Assembly: GCA_028873695.1 (NCBI GenBank)
Contig: JAPPNU010000017.1
Location: 1-64,000 of the forward strand
Origin: Gemmatimonadota bacterium
GTDB lineage: Bacteria > Latescibacterota > UBA2968 > GCA-2709665
Reading direction: 5' to 3'
Length of the DNA: 64,000 nucleotides
The translations under genes and the position numbers were made by a program. This document shows positions 33,639 to 43,599 of the stretch, in pieces (positions within the stretch are counted from its first letter, which is position 1; every line of letters begins with the position of its first letter). The notes beneath the pieces are model-generated. The model saw only the letters and a list, made by a program, of their open reading frames with translations, ran no database searches and had not been told where the DNA came from.

Positions 33639-35777
33639 ATGGCAGAAAGAATAGAGTTGGAACTGGAAGGAAGGACACTATCCATTGAACACGGACGGGT
33701 AGCCAAACAGGCTCACGGCGCCGTGTGGATGCAATATGGAGAGACCGTGGTGCTCGTGGCAACGGTGGCCGATACCAGAGAATCCGATATGGATTTTTTC
33801 CCCTTAACGGTGGACTATCGTGAGAAATTCTACGCCAGCGGCAGGATCCCGGGGAACTTCTTCAAACGGGAGGGCGCGCCCTCCACGACGGAGAAGCTGA
33901 GCGCCAGGCTCATCGATCACCAGATTCGGCCGTTGTTTTTGAAACGGGACGTGGAAACGCAGGTACTGGTAACCATTCTATCGTTCGACGAAGAAAATGA
34001 CCCCGCCGTGCTGGCGATGAACGGCGCATCGGCGGCTGTCTGTGCCTCCGATATTCCGTTCGAAGGGCCAATCGGCGCTGTCAAGGTGGGTCGTATAGAC
34101 GGCGAGTACGTGATCAATCCAACCTATCAACAGTTGGATGAAAGCGATATCAACATCATCGTATCCGGAAACAAGGAGTCGATCATTTCCGTCGAAGGCG
34201 AGTGCCATGAGGCGCCGGACGCCGACGTACTGGGGGCGCTGCGGGCGGGTCAGGAAGCCATCGCCAAGCTCGTGGAGATGCAGGAGGAACTCGTCGCCAG
34301 GTGCGGTAAACCGAAGCGGCCGGTCACTGAGCCCGAACCCAACGAAGCGCTTGAAGAAGCCGTGAGGGCACTGGCGGCCCTGCGCATCCGGGAGGCGAAC
34401 CGGTTGTCTGAGAAAGAAGACCGGGCGAATGTCATTGCCGGCATCGAAGAGGATACGCAGGCGGCCCTGGAGGATGAGTTTCCGGAATCGCGCGCAGAAA
34501 TCGCCGCGGAGGTCGGTGCGATTGTCAAGGCGGAAATGCGCCGGATGATTCTGGAGGAAGGCCGGAGGATCGATGGCAGGGCCCTGGACGAAGTACGGCC
34601 AATCGAGATTGATCTCGGGCCGCTGCCCCGCGCACACGGGTCGGCCGTGTTTACACGAGGGCAGACCCAGGCGCTGTGCGTCGCCACGCTGGGCAGCAAG
34701 CTGGATACCCGGATGGTGGACGATCTCGAAGGAATGTCCTACAAGAGTTTTATGCTGGACTACAACTTTCCGTCGTACAGCGTGGGGGAAACCCGCCGGA
34801 TCGGGGCTCCGGGAAGGCGGGAGATCGGACACGGCGTTCTTGCTGAAAAAGCGCTGGTTCCCGTCATACCCAACGAGAAACATTTCCCCTATACCATTCG
34901 GGTGGTTTCCGAAATCCTGGAGTCGAACAGTTCGTCTTCGATGGCCACGGTGTGCGGCGGATCGCTCGCACTGATGGACGCGGGGGTTCCCATTAAGACA
35001 GCCGTCGCTGGCGCGGGCGTCGGGCTGGTGATGGGGGACGACAATACCAATTGGTCCTTGCTGACCGACATTCTGGGCGCGGAAGACCATCTTGGCGATA
35101 TGGATCTGAAAATCGCCGGCACGGCCGAGGGTCTTACGTCGATTCAGCTCGACATCAAGATCAAGGGAGTCAGTTTCGAGATTATGCAGGAGGCTTTCGG
35201 ACGCGCGCGGGCCGCGCTGGACCACATTCTGGACAGAATGAACGGTGCGATCGCAGGCCCGAAGCCCGAGTTGTCGCCGTACGCGCCGCGAATTCTCTCG
35301 CTTTACATCGACCCGGCAAAGATCGGCACGGTCATCGGTCCCGGCGGAAAGACCATTCGCAGCATCGAAGAAACGGGAGCGACCGTAGCGGTGGACGACG
35401 ACGGACTGATCACGGTCAGTTCCGTCGACGCACAGGCCGGCGAAGAAGCCATGGAGATGATCAAGGCGCTGGTGGAGGACCCGGAAGTCGGCCGGGTGTA
35501 CAACGGCACGGTCAAGCGAACCCTGGACTTCGGCGCCTTTATCGAGATTCTTCCGGGAAAAGAGGGGCTCTGCCACATCTCAGAGCTGGATTACCACAGG
35601 GTGAACAAGGTCGAAGACGTGCTGTCCGAAGGGGATAAGCTGGACGTCAAGGTCATCTCGATCGACGACCAGGGCAAGGTTCGACTCAGTCGGAAGGCGA
35701 CGTTCCAACCGCCCCCCGGATACGTGGAACCGCCGCCGCGCCATTCACGGGGCCCGCGAAGGCCCAATCGGCGCTGA
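33639..35777 (+). CDS. pnp: polyribonucleotide nucleotidyltransferase (PNPase)
   Basis: 712 residues from ATG 33639, after AAGGAGAAGGGG. Two RNase-PH domains (GRVAKQAHGAVWMQYGET and AHGSAVFTRGQTQALCVATLG), with the linker helical domain between, then KH (SLYIDPAKIGTVIGPGGKTIRSI in pieces, about 550-600) and S1 (VGRVYNGTVKRTLDFGAFIEILPG, about 615-690). Short basic tail. PNPase degrades RNA 3' to 5' by phosphorolysis. rpsO-pnp order is universal; a repeat element sits between them. Confidence 0.97.
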   Translation: MAERIELELEGRTLSIEHGRVAKQAHGAVWMQYGETVVLVATVADTRESDMDFFPLTVDYREKFYASGRIPGNFFKREGAPSTTEKLSARLIDHQIRPLFLKRDVETQVLVTILSFDEENDPAVLAMNGASAAVCASDIPFEGPIGAVKVGRIDGEYVINPTYQQLDESDINIIVSGNKESIISVEGECHEAPDADVLGALRAGQEAIAKLVEMQEELVARCGKPKRPVTEPEPNEALEEAVRALAALRIREANRLSEKEDRANVIAGIEEDTQAALEDEFPESRAEIAAEVGAIVKAEMRRMILEEGRRIDGRALDEVRPIEIDLGPLPRAHGSAVFTRGQTQALCVATLGSKLDTRMVDDLEGMSYKSFMLDYNFPSYSVGETRRIGAPGRREIGHGVLAEKALVPVIPNEKHFPYTIRVVSEILESNSSSSMATVCGGSLALMDAGVPIKTAVAGAGVGLVMGDDNTNWSLLTDILGAEDHLGDMDLKIAGTAEGLTSIQLDIKIKGVSFEIMQEAFGRARAALDHILDRMNGAIAGPKPELSPYAPRILSLYIDPAKIGTVIGPGGKTIRSIEETGATVAVDDDGLITVSSVDAQAGEEAMEMIKALVEDPEVGRVYNGTVKRTLDFGAFIEILPGKEGLCHISELDYHRVNKVEDVLSEGDKLDVKVISIDDQGKVRLSRKATFQPPPGYVEPPPRHSRGPRRPNRR

Positions 35778-35805
35778 CCCGCAGGCAGGCCAGAGGTCGG
35801 CAGAA

Positions 35806-35835
35806 GGCGATCGGCATCTTCCGGTCGTCTTTTTT
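35806..35835 (+). terminator. Rho-independent terminator after pnp
   Basis: GGCGATCGG, loop CATCTT, CCGGTCGTC: nine pairs including two G-T, followed by TTTTTT (35830-35835). It ends the long translation operon 28 bases after the pnp stop. Confidence 0.7.
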
Positions 35836-35987
35836 GGTTTTACGACGTTTGGAACGGCTTTCTGGACGGCCGCCGCATGTTTCGGACGTCCCCGACCGTG
35901 TCCTGCGACGCCCGGAAACGGCGGGTCCGCCGGTAAGGGTGCGGCGGGATCCGGGCGCATCGTTCGCGTGACCTCGAGAGGACCCCG

Positions 35988-37283
35988 ATGGCCGTACCCA
36001 TATCGATATCAAGAATCGCGGAGTACGACGGACGTACCGTTCTTCTCCAGGGCTGGCTGCAAAACAAGCGCTCCAGCGGCAAGCTGCGCTTTCTGCAATT
36101 GAGAGACGGGACGGGCGTGGTTCAGTGTGTCCTGTTCAAGGGGGACGTGCCGCCGGACCTGTTCGAACGCTCGGCGGTCCTGACGCAGGAGTCGTCGCTG
36201 CGCGTCTGGGGTGTTGTACGCGAGGACAAGCGCTCGCCCCTGGGTTTTGAGGTCGGCGTTACCGGCATCGAGGTGGTCCAGGCATCGGAACCGTATCCCA
36301 TTACGCCGAAAGCGCACGGAACCGCATTTCTGATGGATCATCGCCATCTGTGGCTGCGTTCCTCCCGCCAGCACGCCATATTGCGGGTGCGAAGCGAAGT
36401 CATTCGGGCGTGCAGGAATTACTTCGATGAACGAGACTTCGTGCTGACGGACTCGCCGATCTTTACGCCTTCCTCCTGTGAGGGAACGACTACGCTTTTC
36501 CAGACCGACTACTTTGACGATCAGGCGTATCTGACCCAGAGCGGACAACTCTACGTGGAAGCCAGCGCCATGGCATTCGGAAAGGTCTACTGCTTCGGGC
36601 CGACGTTCAGGGCCGAAAAATCGAAGACCCGGCGGCACCTCACGGAATTCTGGATGGTCGAACCGGAAGTGGCGTACCTGGACCTGAACGGGGACATGGA
36701 TCTGGCCGAGGACTTCGTCAGCACCGTGGTTCAGCAGGTCCTGGAGCGTCGACGGGAGGAACTGGTACTGCTCGATCGGGATCTCGAGCCGCTCGAGCGC
36801 GTGAAAAAGCCGTTTCCCAGGATCTCCTATACGGACGCGGTGGACATCCTGAACCGGCGCGGTGTTTCCCACAGGTGGGGGGATGATTTCGGCGGCGACG
36901 AGGAAACCGTTCTGGCGGAACAGTTTGACCGCCCGGTCCTGGTGCACAGGTATCCGGCCTCCTGCAAAGCCTTCTACATGAAGGGAGACCCGGACGACGG
37001 CAGGCTGGCGCTTTGCATGGACATGCTGGCGCCCGAAGGATACGGAGAAATCATCGGGGGCGGCCAACGTGAGGACGACCTGGAGGAACTGCGGCGGAAA
37101 ATTGCCGAACATAGACTCGACGAAACCCCTTTTCAATGGTATTTGGACCTCAGACGCTACGGTTCGGTGCCTCACGCCGGCTTCGGCCTGGGCATCGAAC
37201 GGACCGTGGCGTGGATCTGCGGGTTGCGGCATGTACGGGAGACCATTCCGTTTCCCCGGATGCTGCAGCGGCTTTACCCATAA
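35988..37283 (+). CDS. asnS: asparaginyl-tRNA synthetase
   Basis: 431 residues from ATG 35988. N-terminal OB anticodon-binding domain ([24 protein letters not shown]), class II motif 2 ([26 protein letters not shown] in pieces) and motif 3 ([15 protein letters not shown]). The sequence prefers AsnRS over AspRS: the OB opening and [11 protein letters not shown] region are AsnRS-like, length is AsnRS-sized and there is no bacterial AspRS insertion domain. It charges tRNA-Asn directly. leuS follows 24 bases later. Confidence 0.92.
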   Translation: MAVPISISRIAEYDGRTVLLQGWLQNKRSSGKLRFLQLRDGTGVVQCVLFKGDVPPDLFERSAVLTQESSLRVWGVVREDKRSPLGFEVGVTGIEVVQASEPYPITPKAHGTAFLMDHRHLWLRSSRQHAILRVRSEVIRACRNYFDERDFVLTDSPIFTPSSCEGTTTLFQTDYFDDQAYLTQSGQLYVEASAMAFGKVYCFGPTFRAEKSKTRRHLTEFWMVEPEVAYLDLNGDMDLAEDFVSTVVQQVLERRREELVLLDRDLEPLERVKKPFPRISYTDAVDILNRRGVSHRWGDDFGGDEETVLAEQFDRPVLVHRYPASCKAFYMKGDPDDGRLALCMDMLAPEGYGEIIGGGQREDDLEELRRKIAEHRLDETPFQWYLDLRRYGSVPHAGFGLGIERTVAWICGLRHVRETIPFPRMLQRLYP

Positions 37284-37307
37284 ACTGTGAGTACAGGGAG
37301 CCGTCAA

Positions 37308-39761
37308 ATGGCTGAAAGCGGATACGATTTCGATGCGATCGAGTCTAAGTGGCGCACACGCTGGGAGCAGTCCGGTATCTACAGGAGCGGCGTGAAGGAG
37401 GGCAGGCCCAAGCATTATGCGCTGACCATGCTGCCGTATACGTCGGGAGACCTGCATATCGGGCACTGGTACGCGATGGCGCCATCCGACGCACGTGCCA
37501 GATGGATGCGTATGAAGGGCTATAACGTTTTGTTTCCAATTGGGTTTGACGCGTTCGGACTGCCGGCGGAGAACGCCGCCATCGAACGGGGAATTCATCC
37601 GGCCAGATGGACGATGGACAACGTGGAGCGAATGCGGCGACACCTGAAGAGAATGGGCGCCATGTTCGACTGGGAGAGGGAGATCGTAACGTGTGAACCC
37701 GAATACTACAAGTGGACGCAGTGGCTCTTCCTCCAGTTCTATCGCCACGGATTGGCCTATCGGAAGAAGGCCCCGGTGGACTGGTGCCCGCGCTGCAATA
37801 CGACGCTTGCCAGGGAACAGGTATGGGGCGACGACCGCCACTGCGAACGATGCGATACGCCCGTCGTGAAAAAAGACCTGGATCAGTGGCTGTTCCGGAT
37901 TACGAAATACGCCGATTCGCTGCTGGATTTCTCGGGCCTGGACTGGCCCGACCGGGTCGAAACGATGCAGACCAACTGGGTCGGCCGCAGCGAAGGGGTG
38001 GAGTTTGAAATGCGCGTGAAGGGATCGGGGGAATCGTTCCGCGTCTTCACCACGCGCGCGGATACGATTTTCGGGGTTACGTTTGCCGTTTTGGCGCCGG
38101 AACATCGGCTTGTCGACGCGATCACAACGCGGTCCCGGTCGGCCGAAGTTGCGTCGTACCGGGAAAAAGCGGGCCGGCGGACCGAAATCGACAGGCTGTC
38201 GCTGGACAAGGAAAGGGACGGCGTCTTTACCGGCGCGTATGCGATCAATCCGATGAACGACGCAGACGTGCCCATCTATATTGCCGACTATGTGCTGACG
38301 ACGTACGGAACCGGCGCGATTATGGCCGTGCCCGGACACGACGAACGCGATTTCGGCTTCGCGAAACGGTATGGATTGCCCGTTCCGGCGGTCATTGCGC
38401 CGCCGGACTGGGATGGCCGCCCTCTGCGGCGTCCCTACGAGGGCGAGGGCACGCTTGTCAATTCCGGCCGGTTCAGCGGCATGCCGTCCGGGGATGCGAA
38501 GGACGCGGTGGCCGAAGATCTGGAAGAGCGGGGACTCGGTGAGCGGAAGGTCAATTATCGGCTGCACGACTGGCTGATTTCCCGGCAGCGGTATTGGGGG
38601 TGTCCCATACCCATCATCTATTGCGCCGACTGCGGCGTGGTGCCGGTCCCTGAGTCGGACCTTCCGGTAAGACTGCCGGAAGATGCGGAGTTTCTGCCGA
38701 CGGGCGAATCCCCGCTCAAACATCACGAAGAGTTTCTGCATACCACGTGTCCGGCGTGCCGCGGGGAGGCGCAGCGGGAATCCGATACGATGGACACGTT
38801 CATGTGTTCTTCATGGTATCAGTACCGGTACCTCAGCCCTGATTACGGCGCGGGTCCGTTCGATCCGGAAGAGGCGGCGTACTGGCTGCCGGTGGATCAG
38901 TATACAGGCGGAATAGAGCACGCCACGATGCATCTGCTCTATACCCGTTTCTTCACCAGGGCGATGCGGGATATGAAGTTGATTGCCACCGACGAAGCCG
39001 AGCCCATGGTCCGGTTGTTCAACCAGGGGATCATTCTCGGCGAGGATTCAGAGAAGATGAGCAAGTCCCGGGGAAACGTGGTAAATCCGGACGACCTCAT
39101 CGATGCGCACGGCGTCGACAGCGTGAGGGTGTATCTGATGTTCATCAGCCGCTGGGACCAGGGGGGGCCGTGGAACTCGGCGAGCATGGAAGGCGTTCCC
39201 CGGTTTCTGAACCGCGTCTGGTCGCTTGTCGTGGAGCCGGCGGCGTCGGCTGGCAAACCGCCGGGCACGGGGGAGACGACGGAATTGCAAAGGATCACCC
39301 ACCAGGCGATCAGAAAGGTCTCCGAAGACCTGGAGTCGTTCGACTTCAACACCGCCGTGGCCGCACTGATGACCTACGTCAACCGTCTTGGCAAGGTGAA
39401 GACCGCCGCCGCTCTCGAATCGGATGCCTGGAAAGACGCTGTTCGTACGCTGTGCCTGCTGTTGGCGCCTTTTGCGCCGCATATTTCGGAAGAATTGTGG
39501 GAACGCCTCGGCGAAAGCTACAGCGTCCACGAGCAGGCGTGGCCGGAATGGGACGATGAGCTCGCCCGCCCGGCTACCATTCAGATGCCGGTGCAGGTCA
39601 ACGGAAGGGTCCGCGCCCGGTTTCAGGTGGAGGTGGATGCGGAGGGCGACGACGTCAGGCGGCTGGCGCTGGAACAGCCGAACGTGCGAAACCATCTTGC
39701 CGGCAAAGCGCCCAGGAAGGTGATCGTCGTGCCCAATCGCCTCGTCAATATCGTGGCGTAA
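37308..39761 (+). CDS. leuS: leucyl-tRNA synthetase
   Basis: 817 residues from ATG 37308; a GTG at 37287 is in frame but the ATG has GGGAG nine bases upstream. Class I signatures: TSGDLHIGHWYAM at about 47-60 (HIGH) and DSEKMSKSRGNVVNPDDL near 580 (KMSKS). The editing (CP1) domain contains TYGTGAIMAVPGHDERDF. The anticodon domain and a short C-terminal domain follow. Full length for bacterial LeuRS. The gene ends before a bidirectional terminator facing gcvT. Confidence 0.96.
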   Translation: MAESGYDFDAIESKWRTRWEQSGIYRSGVKEGRPKHYALTMLPYTSGDLHIGHWYAMAPSDARARWMRMKGYNVLFPIGFDAFGLPAENAAIERGIHPARWTMDNVERMRRHLKRMGAMFDWEREIVTCEPEYYKWTQWLFLQFYRHGLAYRKKAPVDWCPRCNTTLAREQVWGDDRHCERCDTPVVKKDLDQWLFRITKYADSLLDFSGLDWPDRVETMQTNWVGRSEGVEFEMRVKGSGESFRVFTTRADTIFGVTFAVLAPEHRLVDAITTRSRSAEVASYREKAGRRTEIDRLSLDKERDGVFTGAYAINPMNDADVPIYIADYVLTTYGTGAIMAVPGHDERDFGFAKRYGLPVPAVIAPPDWDGRPLRRPYEGEGTLVNSGRFSGMPSGDAKDAVAEDLEERGLGERKVNYRLHDWLISRQRYWGCPIPIIYCADCGVVPVPESDLPVRLPEDAEFLPTGESPLKHHEEFLHTTCPACRGEAQRESDTMDTFMCSSWYQYRYLSPDYGAGPFDPEEAAYWLPVDQYTGGIEHATMHLLYTRFFTRAMRDMKLIATDEAEPMVRLFNQGIILGEDSEKMSKSRGNVVNPDDLIDAHGVDSVRVYLMFISRWDQGGPWNSASMEGVPRFLNRVWSLVVEPAASAGKPPGTGETTELQRITHQAIRKVSEDLESFDFNTAVAALMTYVNRLGKVKTAAALESDAWKDAVRTLCLLLAPFAPHISEELWERLGESYSVHEQAWPEWDDELARPATIQMPVQVNGRVRARFQVEVDAEGDDVRRLALEQPNVRNHLAGKAPRKVIVVPNRLVNIVA

Positions 39762-39840
39762 CCCTTCGTTGAAAAAGCCGCTCTGCAGGCGGGAGCCGGC
39801 CGGTGTCCGGATGGGCACCTTCAACGGGCCGTCGGGACGA

Positions 39841-39874
39841 AAACCCGGGATCGTCGAGCGATTCCGGGTTTTTT
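39841..39874. terminator. bidirectional terminator between leuS and gcvT
   Basis: AACCCGGGATCG-TCGA-GCGATTCCGGGTT followed by TTTT on the plus strand and, on the minus strand, by TTT as well. Stem of about 12 pairs with one mismatch. It separates two convergent genes. Confidence 0.8.
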
Positions 39875-39948
39875 CATCGGCTGCTCGGGCGGCAAAACGA
39901 AACGGGCAGGGCAGGGGGGACGTCGCTCTCCGTTCCGGGGAGGGGGAG

Positions 39949-41058
39949 CTAACTGCCCGGGCGGCGGTAATACGGCCTGCGAACCACCCTCGCCCTAAGC
40001 CGCCGGTTTCGGATGGCAACGTGCAGTTCCTGGCCCCGCCGCGCAAGCTTAGGGTCCACAAATCCCATGGCGATGATCTCGCCGGTCCAGGGTGAAACCG
40101 ACCCGCTGGTGATCACACCCGCGGCGCCGCCGTCCGGACGATGAATGTCGTAGCCCTGGCGTGGAATGCCCCTGTCGACCATCTCCAGCATGACCAGCCT
40201 CTTGCTGACGCCGCCCGCCTGCTGTTCCCGGATTGCTTCCGAACCGATATAGGACCCGGTTTTCGCCACGGCGAAACCGAGATTAGCCTCCAGCGGGGAC
40301 GTATCCTCGTCGAGTTCGTGCCCGTAGAGCGCCAGCGACGCCTCCAGCCGGAGCGTATCGCGGGCTCCAAGGCCGGCGGGTACCGCACCGGCGCGGCTGC
40401 CCGCCTCGAGCAGTGCGCGCCACAGCGATTCCACCTTACCGGACGACACGAAGATTTCAAAGCCGTTTTCCCCTGTATATCCGGAAGCAGCGAGTACAAC
40501 CGGCAAACCGGCGACGGTGAACGGGCGTACTTCGTGGAAGCGGAGGGACGCGACGTCGTCGGTTGTCAGTCCAGACAGGACTTCAGCCGTGCGAGGACCC
40601 TGGAATGCCAGAAGAGCCCCGTCGTCAAAGCGGTTCTCAAGACGCACGCCGCTCCGGCCGGTCCCGGCGGAACGAATGTGCGCCCAGTCTTTTTCCCGGT
40701 TCGAGGCGTTGACAACGAGCGTATACGCGTCCGGACCCGTCCGGTACACCATCATGTCGTCGATCGTACCGCCGTGTTCGTTCAGGAGAAAGGAATACTG
40801 GCATCTGCCGACGCGGAGCTTTCGGATGTCGTTGGCTGCCAGATACTGTAGAAAATCCCTCGCGCCCGTTCCTGAGACCTGAATCTGCCCCATGTGGCTG
40901 ACGTCGAACAGTCCCGCCGCCGTTCGCACCGCGCGATGTTCCTCGATGATGCCCACATACTGAACCGGCATTTCCCAACCGCCGAATTCGACCATTTTTG
41001 CGTTCAGTTCGACGTGCTGCCGGTAGAGTGGGGTGCGTTTCAGGGTCGTGTCGTCCAC
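39949..41058 (-). CDS. gcvT: aminomethyltransferase (glycine cleavage T protein)
   Basis: 369 residues. I start at the GTG at 41058 (DDTTLKRTPLYRQHV), six bases after GGAAGGAT; a TTG at 41076 would add six residues. LNAKMVEFGGWEMPVQY, HRAVRTAAGLFDVSHMGQI, ASNREKDWAHI, LLAFQGPRTAEVL, SGYTGENGFEIFV and GLGARDTLRLEASLALYGHEL trace the folate-binding aminomethyltransferase fold. It transfers the methylene group of glycine to tetrahydrofolate. The other gcv genes are not in the window. Confidence 0.95.
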   Translation of the reverse strand: MDDTTLKRTPLYRQHVELNAKMVEFGGWEMPVQYVGIIEEHRAVRTAAGLFDVSHMGQIQVSGTGARDFLQYLAANDIRKLRVGRCQYSFLLNEHGGTIDDMMVYRTGPDAYTLVVNASNREKDWAHIRSAGTGRSGVRLENRFDDGALLAFQGPRTAEVLSGLTTDDVASLRFHEVRPFTVAGLPVVLAASGYTGENGFEIFVSSGKVESLWRALLEAGSRAGAVPAGLGARDTLRLEASLALYGHELDEDTSPLEANLGFAVAKTGSYIGSEAIREQQAGGVSKRLVMLEMVDRGIPRQGYDIHRPDGGAAGVITSGSVSPWTGEIIAMGFVDPKLARRGQELHVAIRNRRLRARVVRRPYYRRPGS

Positions 41059-41101
41059 TTGTATATCCTTCCGCAATGGGATGCCGACCTGTGATTCACC
41101 C

Positions 41102-41130
41102 TTGAATTCAGGAGTGAAATTTCTTATAAT
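41102..41130 (+). promoter_or_regulatory. sigma-70-type promoter of the HTH/coiled-coil gene
   Basis: TTGAAT (41102-41107), 17-base spacer, TATAAT (41125-41130) in an AT-rich patch, 42 bases before the start codon at 41173. The -10 is a perfect consensus; this is the best promoter in the window. Confidence 0.75.
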
Positions 41131-41172
41131 AATTTTGGAAAATAAATGGAATAATCAAGTTACGGAGGAATG

Positions 41173-41841
41173 ATGTCCGACGCCCCGAACGCCCGGTCTG
41201 AGTACCTGACTATCGAGCAAGCCGCGAATTTGCTCAGAGTAACCACGAAAACGGTCCGAAACTACATAGATCGGGAATATCTGAAGGCCGGAAAGTGGAA
41301 TGGCGCGTGGCGAATCCCGAAGGGAAATATATCAGAAATTTATAGGAAAAAATATGGAAAAACATTGGAACCGGAAAGAGTGGAAGGACTCCAGAACGAG
41401 TCTCTCGTTCGGATCGACCGGAGCGACTACGACCGGTTGCAGCAGCGAATTGGAAAACTGGACGCCGTCGAGCGGGCGCTGGCGGAACGCACGGCCGAAA
41501 TCAAAACGATGAACGAACGGCATGCCCAACTCGAAGCGTCGTCCGCATCCGGATGGACCGAGGCGCGAAAATACAGGGATGACGTCGAACGTATGCACGA
41601 AAACCTTCGCGCGGCGGAAAAAGCCCGCGAGGAGGCGGCTCTGTCGGCGCATTGGCTCAGAAGAGAACTGAAGCGGCTTGGCGAAGAACGAAATTCCCTG
41701 AAAGAAAAAAACAAGGTACTCGAAAACAGCTGTGAGGCATTCAAAGAAGACCTGGCAGGCAAGAACAGGGAGATAGGACGCCTGAAAACCCGACTGACCA
41801 CGCTACAGGACAAAAACGACAGAAACAAGCCTTTCGAATAG
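41173..41841 (+). CDS. excisionase-type HTH domain with long coiled coil
   Basis: 222 residues from ATG 41173, five bases after GGAGGA. Residues ~10-55 (YLTIEQAANLLRVTTKTVRNYIDREYLKAGKWNGAWRIP in pieces) are a MerR-like/excisionase helix-turn-helix. From about 75 to the end the sequence is heptad-like coiled coil (VERALAERTAEIKTMNERHAQLE, AAEKAREEAALSAHWLRREL, LENSCEAFKEDLAGKNREI). It is AT-richer than gcvT and led by a strong promoter. It may be a DNA-organising or regulatory protein; the target is unknown. No recombinase is nearby. Confidence 0.7.
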   Translation: MSDAPNARSEYLTIEQAANLLRVTTKTVRNYIDREYLKAGKWNGAWRIPKGNISEIYRKKYGKTLEPERVEGLQNESLVRIDRSDYDRLQQRIGKLDAVERALAERTAEIKTMNERHAQLEASSASGWTEARKYRDDVERMHENLRAAEKAREEAALSAHWLRRELKRLGEERNSLKEKNKVLENSCEAFKEDLAGKNREIGRLKTRLTTLQDKNDRNKPFE

Positions 41842-42248
41842 AACAACGCCGGAAAACGGCCTGGTTTCCGGACCTCAAGTTTACATAATACATATTATAC
41901 CGGTTTTCGTCGGGTTTAGGATGGAAGGCCCCGGACCGATCCCCTGTCAGAAAAACGTCCCAACTGACGATCCTTCCGGATTCCTCAGTAGACAGGTTCA
42001 CAGAGTCTCCATACGATTTTCTGGAAAATCAGCCCAGTCTGAATCAGTTATATGCGGGCATACACAATTGCGATGAAGCGATAGCAGTTCTCGGTCCTTC
42101 GCCACAACTCCCACAATGACCGGTCCAAAGTCTCAACATCCTCGCCCGATGTCTCCGCGACAGGCTGCAAAGCAACCGAAAACGTGCCTCCTTTGTCCTG
42201 AACGTTCACGCGTCTCTGTTCCTCAAATGTGTTCTACGGTATTTCGTT
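41842..42248. other. intergenic, no gene recognised
   Basis: No convincing gene. An AT-rich patch at 41878-41900 (TTTACATAATACATATTATACC) could be a promoter. A short segment near 42025-42050 (AATCAGCCCAGTCTGAATCAG) resembles 44850-44870, a trace of the duplication that links the two DUF2971 loci. Confidence 0.4.
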
Positions 42249-43055
42249 CTACTGTGTCGAGAAATCGATCTTCTCAACTAATGATTTGTTGAATTTTGCT
42301 GTGGTTGCCTTCACGACTTCGAACTCCCAGTCATACGAGAACGGCGAAACTACTACCTTATGAATAAGTTCGTCCAAGTCCGCTGCACAGAGAATCCCGG
42401 GACTGTCATTATTCGCTCTTGCGAAACGGGTAATCCGAACCTCATGCTCAGTGCGGAAGATTTCTCTCTTATAAAACAGCGGCATTCCTCCCGAAATTGA
42501 AATATCGCCCGTATCGTAGTCAATGTATTCGACCTTGCCTGCCAGGAACCTGATGTCGGGTTCTGCGCAACGCTTGAACGCTTTTTGCAAGGATTCAAAG
42601 GAGGTCTGCACCGCAATTCCAGCGCCGTGATTGGCATATGCACGCCACATGGTACTAGATTCGGATTTCATTTCGTGCCAACAAGAAACGACGTGTAAAT
42701 TCCGTAAACTGTAACTTATCATTCGAAGAATGTCTTCATATTGATCTTCCTTACCCGGCATAGTCTGCTGTAGCCGTTCGAACAACCGTCGTTCTGTTGC
42801 GCGTGGCAGTCCTGCCTCGAATCGATCTTCGAATTTATAAGGAAATGAAAAGAAAACACCGCGTTGCATTAACACGCTGATGTATTTTTCAAAACTCATG
42901 TACCTCCACAATACGGCGGATGAGCAAGGCCTGGTTGGAGATTTCGGGTTTTCGTCCTCAAGCAAGTCATCGCCTCGCCACATTATTTTTCCAATCGTAC
43001 CCTTAGATTCTGCCATAGTGGCCGCAATCCGAGCGTGAAATTCACGGTCGGCCAT
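42249..43055 (-). CDS. DUF2971 family protein, copy 1
   Basis: 268 residues from ATG 43055, behind GGAAGGAT. LWRYMSFEKYISVLMQRGVFFSFPYKFEDRFEAG (in pieces), VVSCWHEMKSESSTMWRAYA, GIAVQTSFESL, VEYIDYDTGDI, PLFYKREIFRTEHEVRI and a C-terminal VSPFSYDWEFEV cover the DUF2971 family, which is soluble and of unknown function and is often found in defence or mobile contexts. A paralogue lies at 44895-45665 with the same order of conserved blocks. Confidence 0.85.
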   Translation of the reverse strand: MADREFHARIAATMAESKGTIGKIMWRGDDLLEDENPKSPTRPCSSAVLWRYMSFEKYISVLMQRGVFFSFPYKFEDRFEAGLPRATERRLFERLQQTMPGKEDQYEDILRMISYSLRNLHVVSCWHEMKSESSTMWRAYANHGAGIAVQTSFESLQKAFKRCAEPDIRFLAGKVEYIDYDTGDISISGGMPLFYKREIFRTEHEVRITRFARANNDSPGILCAADLDELIHKVVVSPFSYDWEFEVVKATTAKFNKSLVEKIDFSTQ

Positions 43056-43599
43056 GGATGATCCTTCCGATGTCTGTGTTCGTCTTTGGGGTCGCCTGAC
43101 ATCTCCGCATATACTCGAGCTGACAATCAACCTTTGCTTGTCCCGTCAGTGTCATCGACTCTTCCTCTTGAATTGCCTGAATTCGTGACCGATGCAGCCC
43201 ACGTGGACAATACCAACTCCTGACGCTCTTTGCAAGTCACAAACAGAAAAATCGAAGATTCTTCTCACGTTGGCACGGCCACTTCCTAGGCTTGGAAAAT
43301 TTGCGTATTTCAGAATTCCAAGGAAAACGCAGCGGCTGCGCCTCCCTCCTACCCTGTCAGACTTCCGGCGTTAAATGTAATCGTAAAGGCGAGAACAAAC
43401 TCAAAGTCTCCGGCGCCGAGTGGCGATTAAGGGGCTCTTGCTGTTTTCGCCGTTGGCAACGATGCTTTGAGTCTTTACGGCGGCTCACCAGCGCAATACA
43501 ACCGCGATCGTATTTCTTTATTCCCGCCTCGCCGTGGTGGTTTCTCGTGTGGCTACGAAAATTTGATCTCGGGTATCTGATCTGGTATTACGCAATCTG
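43056..43599. other. intergenic, no gene recognised
   Basis: About 540 bases without a coding sequence I can support. GC content is moderate, open frames are short and lack ribosome sites. Nothing repetitive stands out. Confidence 0.4.

Noticed and set aside
33978-35576. A 532-codon minus-strand frame opposite pnp
   Set aside because: Antisense shadow of a conserved gene without any motif or ribosome site.
36009-38741. A 910-codon open frame on the minus strand opposite asnS and leuS
   Set aside because: It has no family resemblance and lies opposite two fully conserved synthetase genes; long antisense frames are common at this GC content.
39762-39835. A possible further inverted-repeat element after leuS (CGTTGAA ... 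TTCAACG)
   Set aside because: Only seven complementary bases at the ends, no flanking duplication, and no second copy seen.
41842-43599. Extra small genes between the HTH protein and the secreted protein
   Set aside because: Short frames lack ribosome sites and family resemblance; only the DUF2971 gene is supported there.
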